Below are positions 22,678 to 24,596 of a DNA stretch of 24,596 nucleotides, one piece after another. A model generated the notes under the pieces. It saw nothing but the letters and a program-made list of their open reading frames with translations, made no database searches and was not told the DNA's origin. A program made the translations under genes and the position numbers. The stretch comes from DATHVI01 sp035461385 (GTDB taxonomy: Bacteria; Actinomycetota; Thermoleophilia; Solirubrobacterales; 70-9): the NCBI GenBank assembly GCA_035461385.1, contig DATHVI010000061.1, positions 1 through 24,596 of the forward strand, written 5' to 3'. Position 1 is the stretch's first letter; the number at the start of each line of letters is the position of its first letter.

Positions 22678-24596
<1,919 letters not shown>

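Overview
This is a very GC-rich chromosomal segment of about 24.6 kb with actinobacterial housekeeping genes in a familiar order: polA, rpsA (four S1 domains), coaE, uvrB and uvrA. The protein style (Ala/Arg/Glu-rich, GTG and TTG starts, little intergenic space) and the lineage-specific fillers suggest a deep actinobacterial lineage, most likely Thermoleophilia (Solirubrobacterales). That placement is inference; there is no rRNA gene to confirm it. I see no tRNA, rRNA, CRISPR array, insertion sequence or phage gene.

Layout. 0.1-4.8 kb: polA, then an aldo/keto reductase, facing a convergent FAD-dependent oxidoreductase of the geranylgeranyl-reductase type. 4.8-6.05 kb: a visibly less GC-rich patch of tiny genes (CsbD-like stress protein, a 58-residue acidic ORF, a truncated small conserved protein on the minus strand) and an 11-bp perfect inverted repeat before rpsA. 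6.05-8.6 kb: rpsA, coaE and a lytic transglycosylase, the last two overlapping by 4 nt. 8.6-12.24 kb: a membrane-transport cluster. A YhgE/ABC-2-like membrane protein lies divergent from a TetR regulator, which is followed by an MFS protein coupled by TTGA to a 170-residue single-pass membrane protein. 12.3-16.0 kb (minus): a membrane-anchored HExxH metallopeptidase coupled to a large GT-C-like polytopic membrane protein that seems to lack any ATG/GTG/TTG start at its head. 16.0-19.5 kb: uvrB, convergent with a DHA2-type MFS exporter. 19.6-21.9 kb (minus): a secreted subtilisin-like protease with a beta-rich domain inserted in its catalytic core. 22.0-24.6 kb: a coiled-coil/proline-rich protein and uvrA, which runs off the window end.

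The joint themes are nucleotide-excision and gap repair (PolA, UvrB, UvrA), translation and cofactor synthesis (S1, CoaE), and envelope or export functions. Two signals go beyond gene content. One is a 41-bp palindromic element present twice (3652-3692 and 19528-19568), one copy forming the C-terminal codons of the FAD oxidoreductase. The other is a recurring leaderless-promoter signature: a TANNNT hexamer mostly 6-11 nt before starts that lack a Shine-Dalgarno. At uvrA the hexamer is embedded in an SOS-box-like dyad that ends 2 nt before the ATG. I did not find a clear-cut new defence or metabolic system. The best candidates for undescribed biology are the metallopeptidase/GT-C pair, the MFS plus single-pass-protein pair, and the palindromic element.
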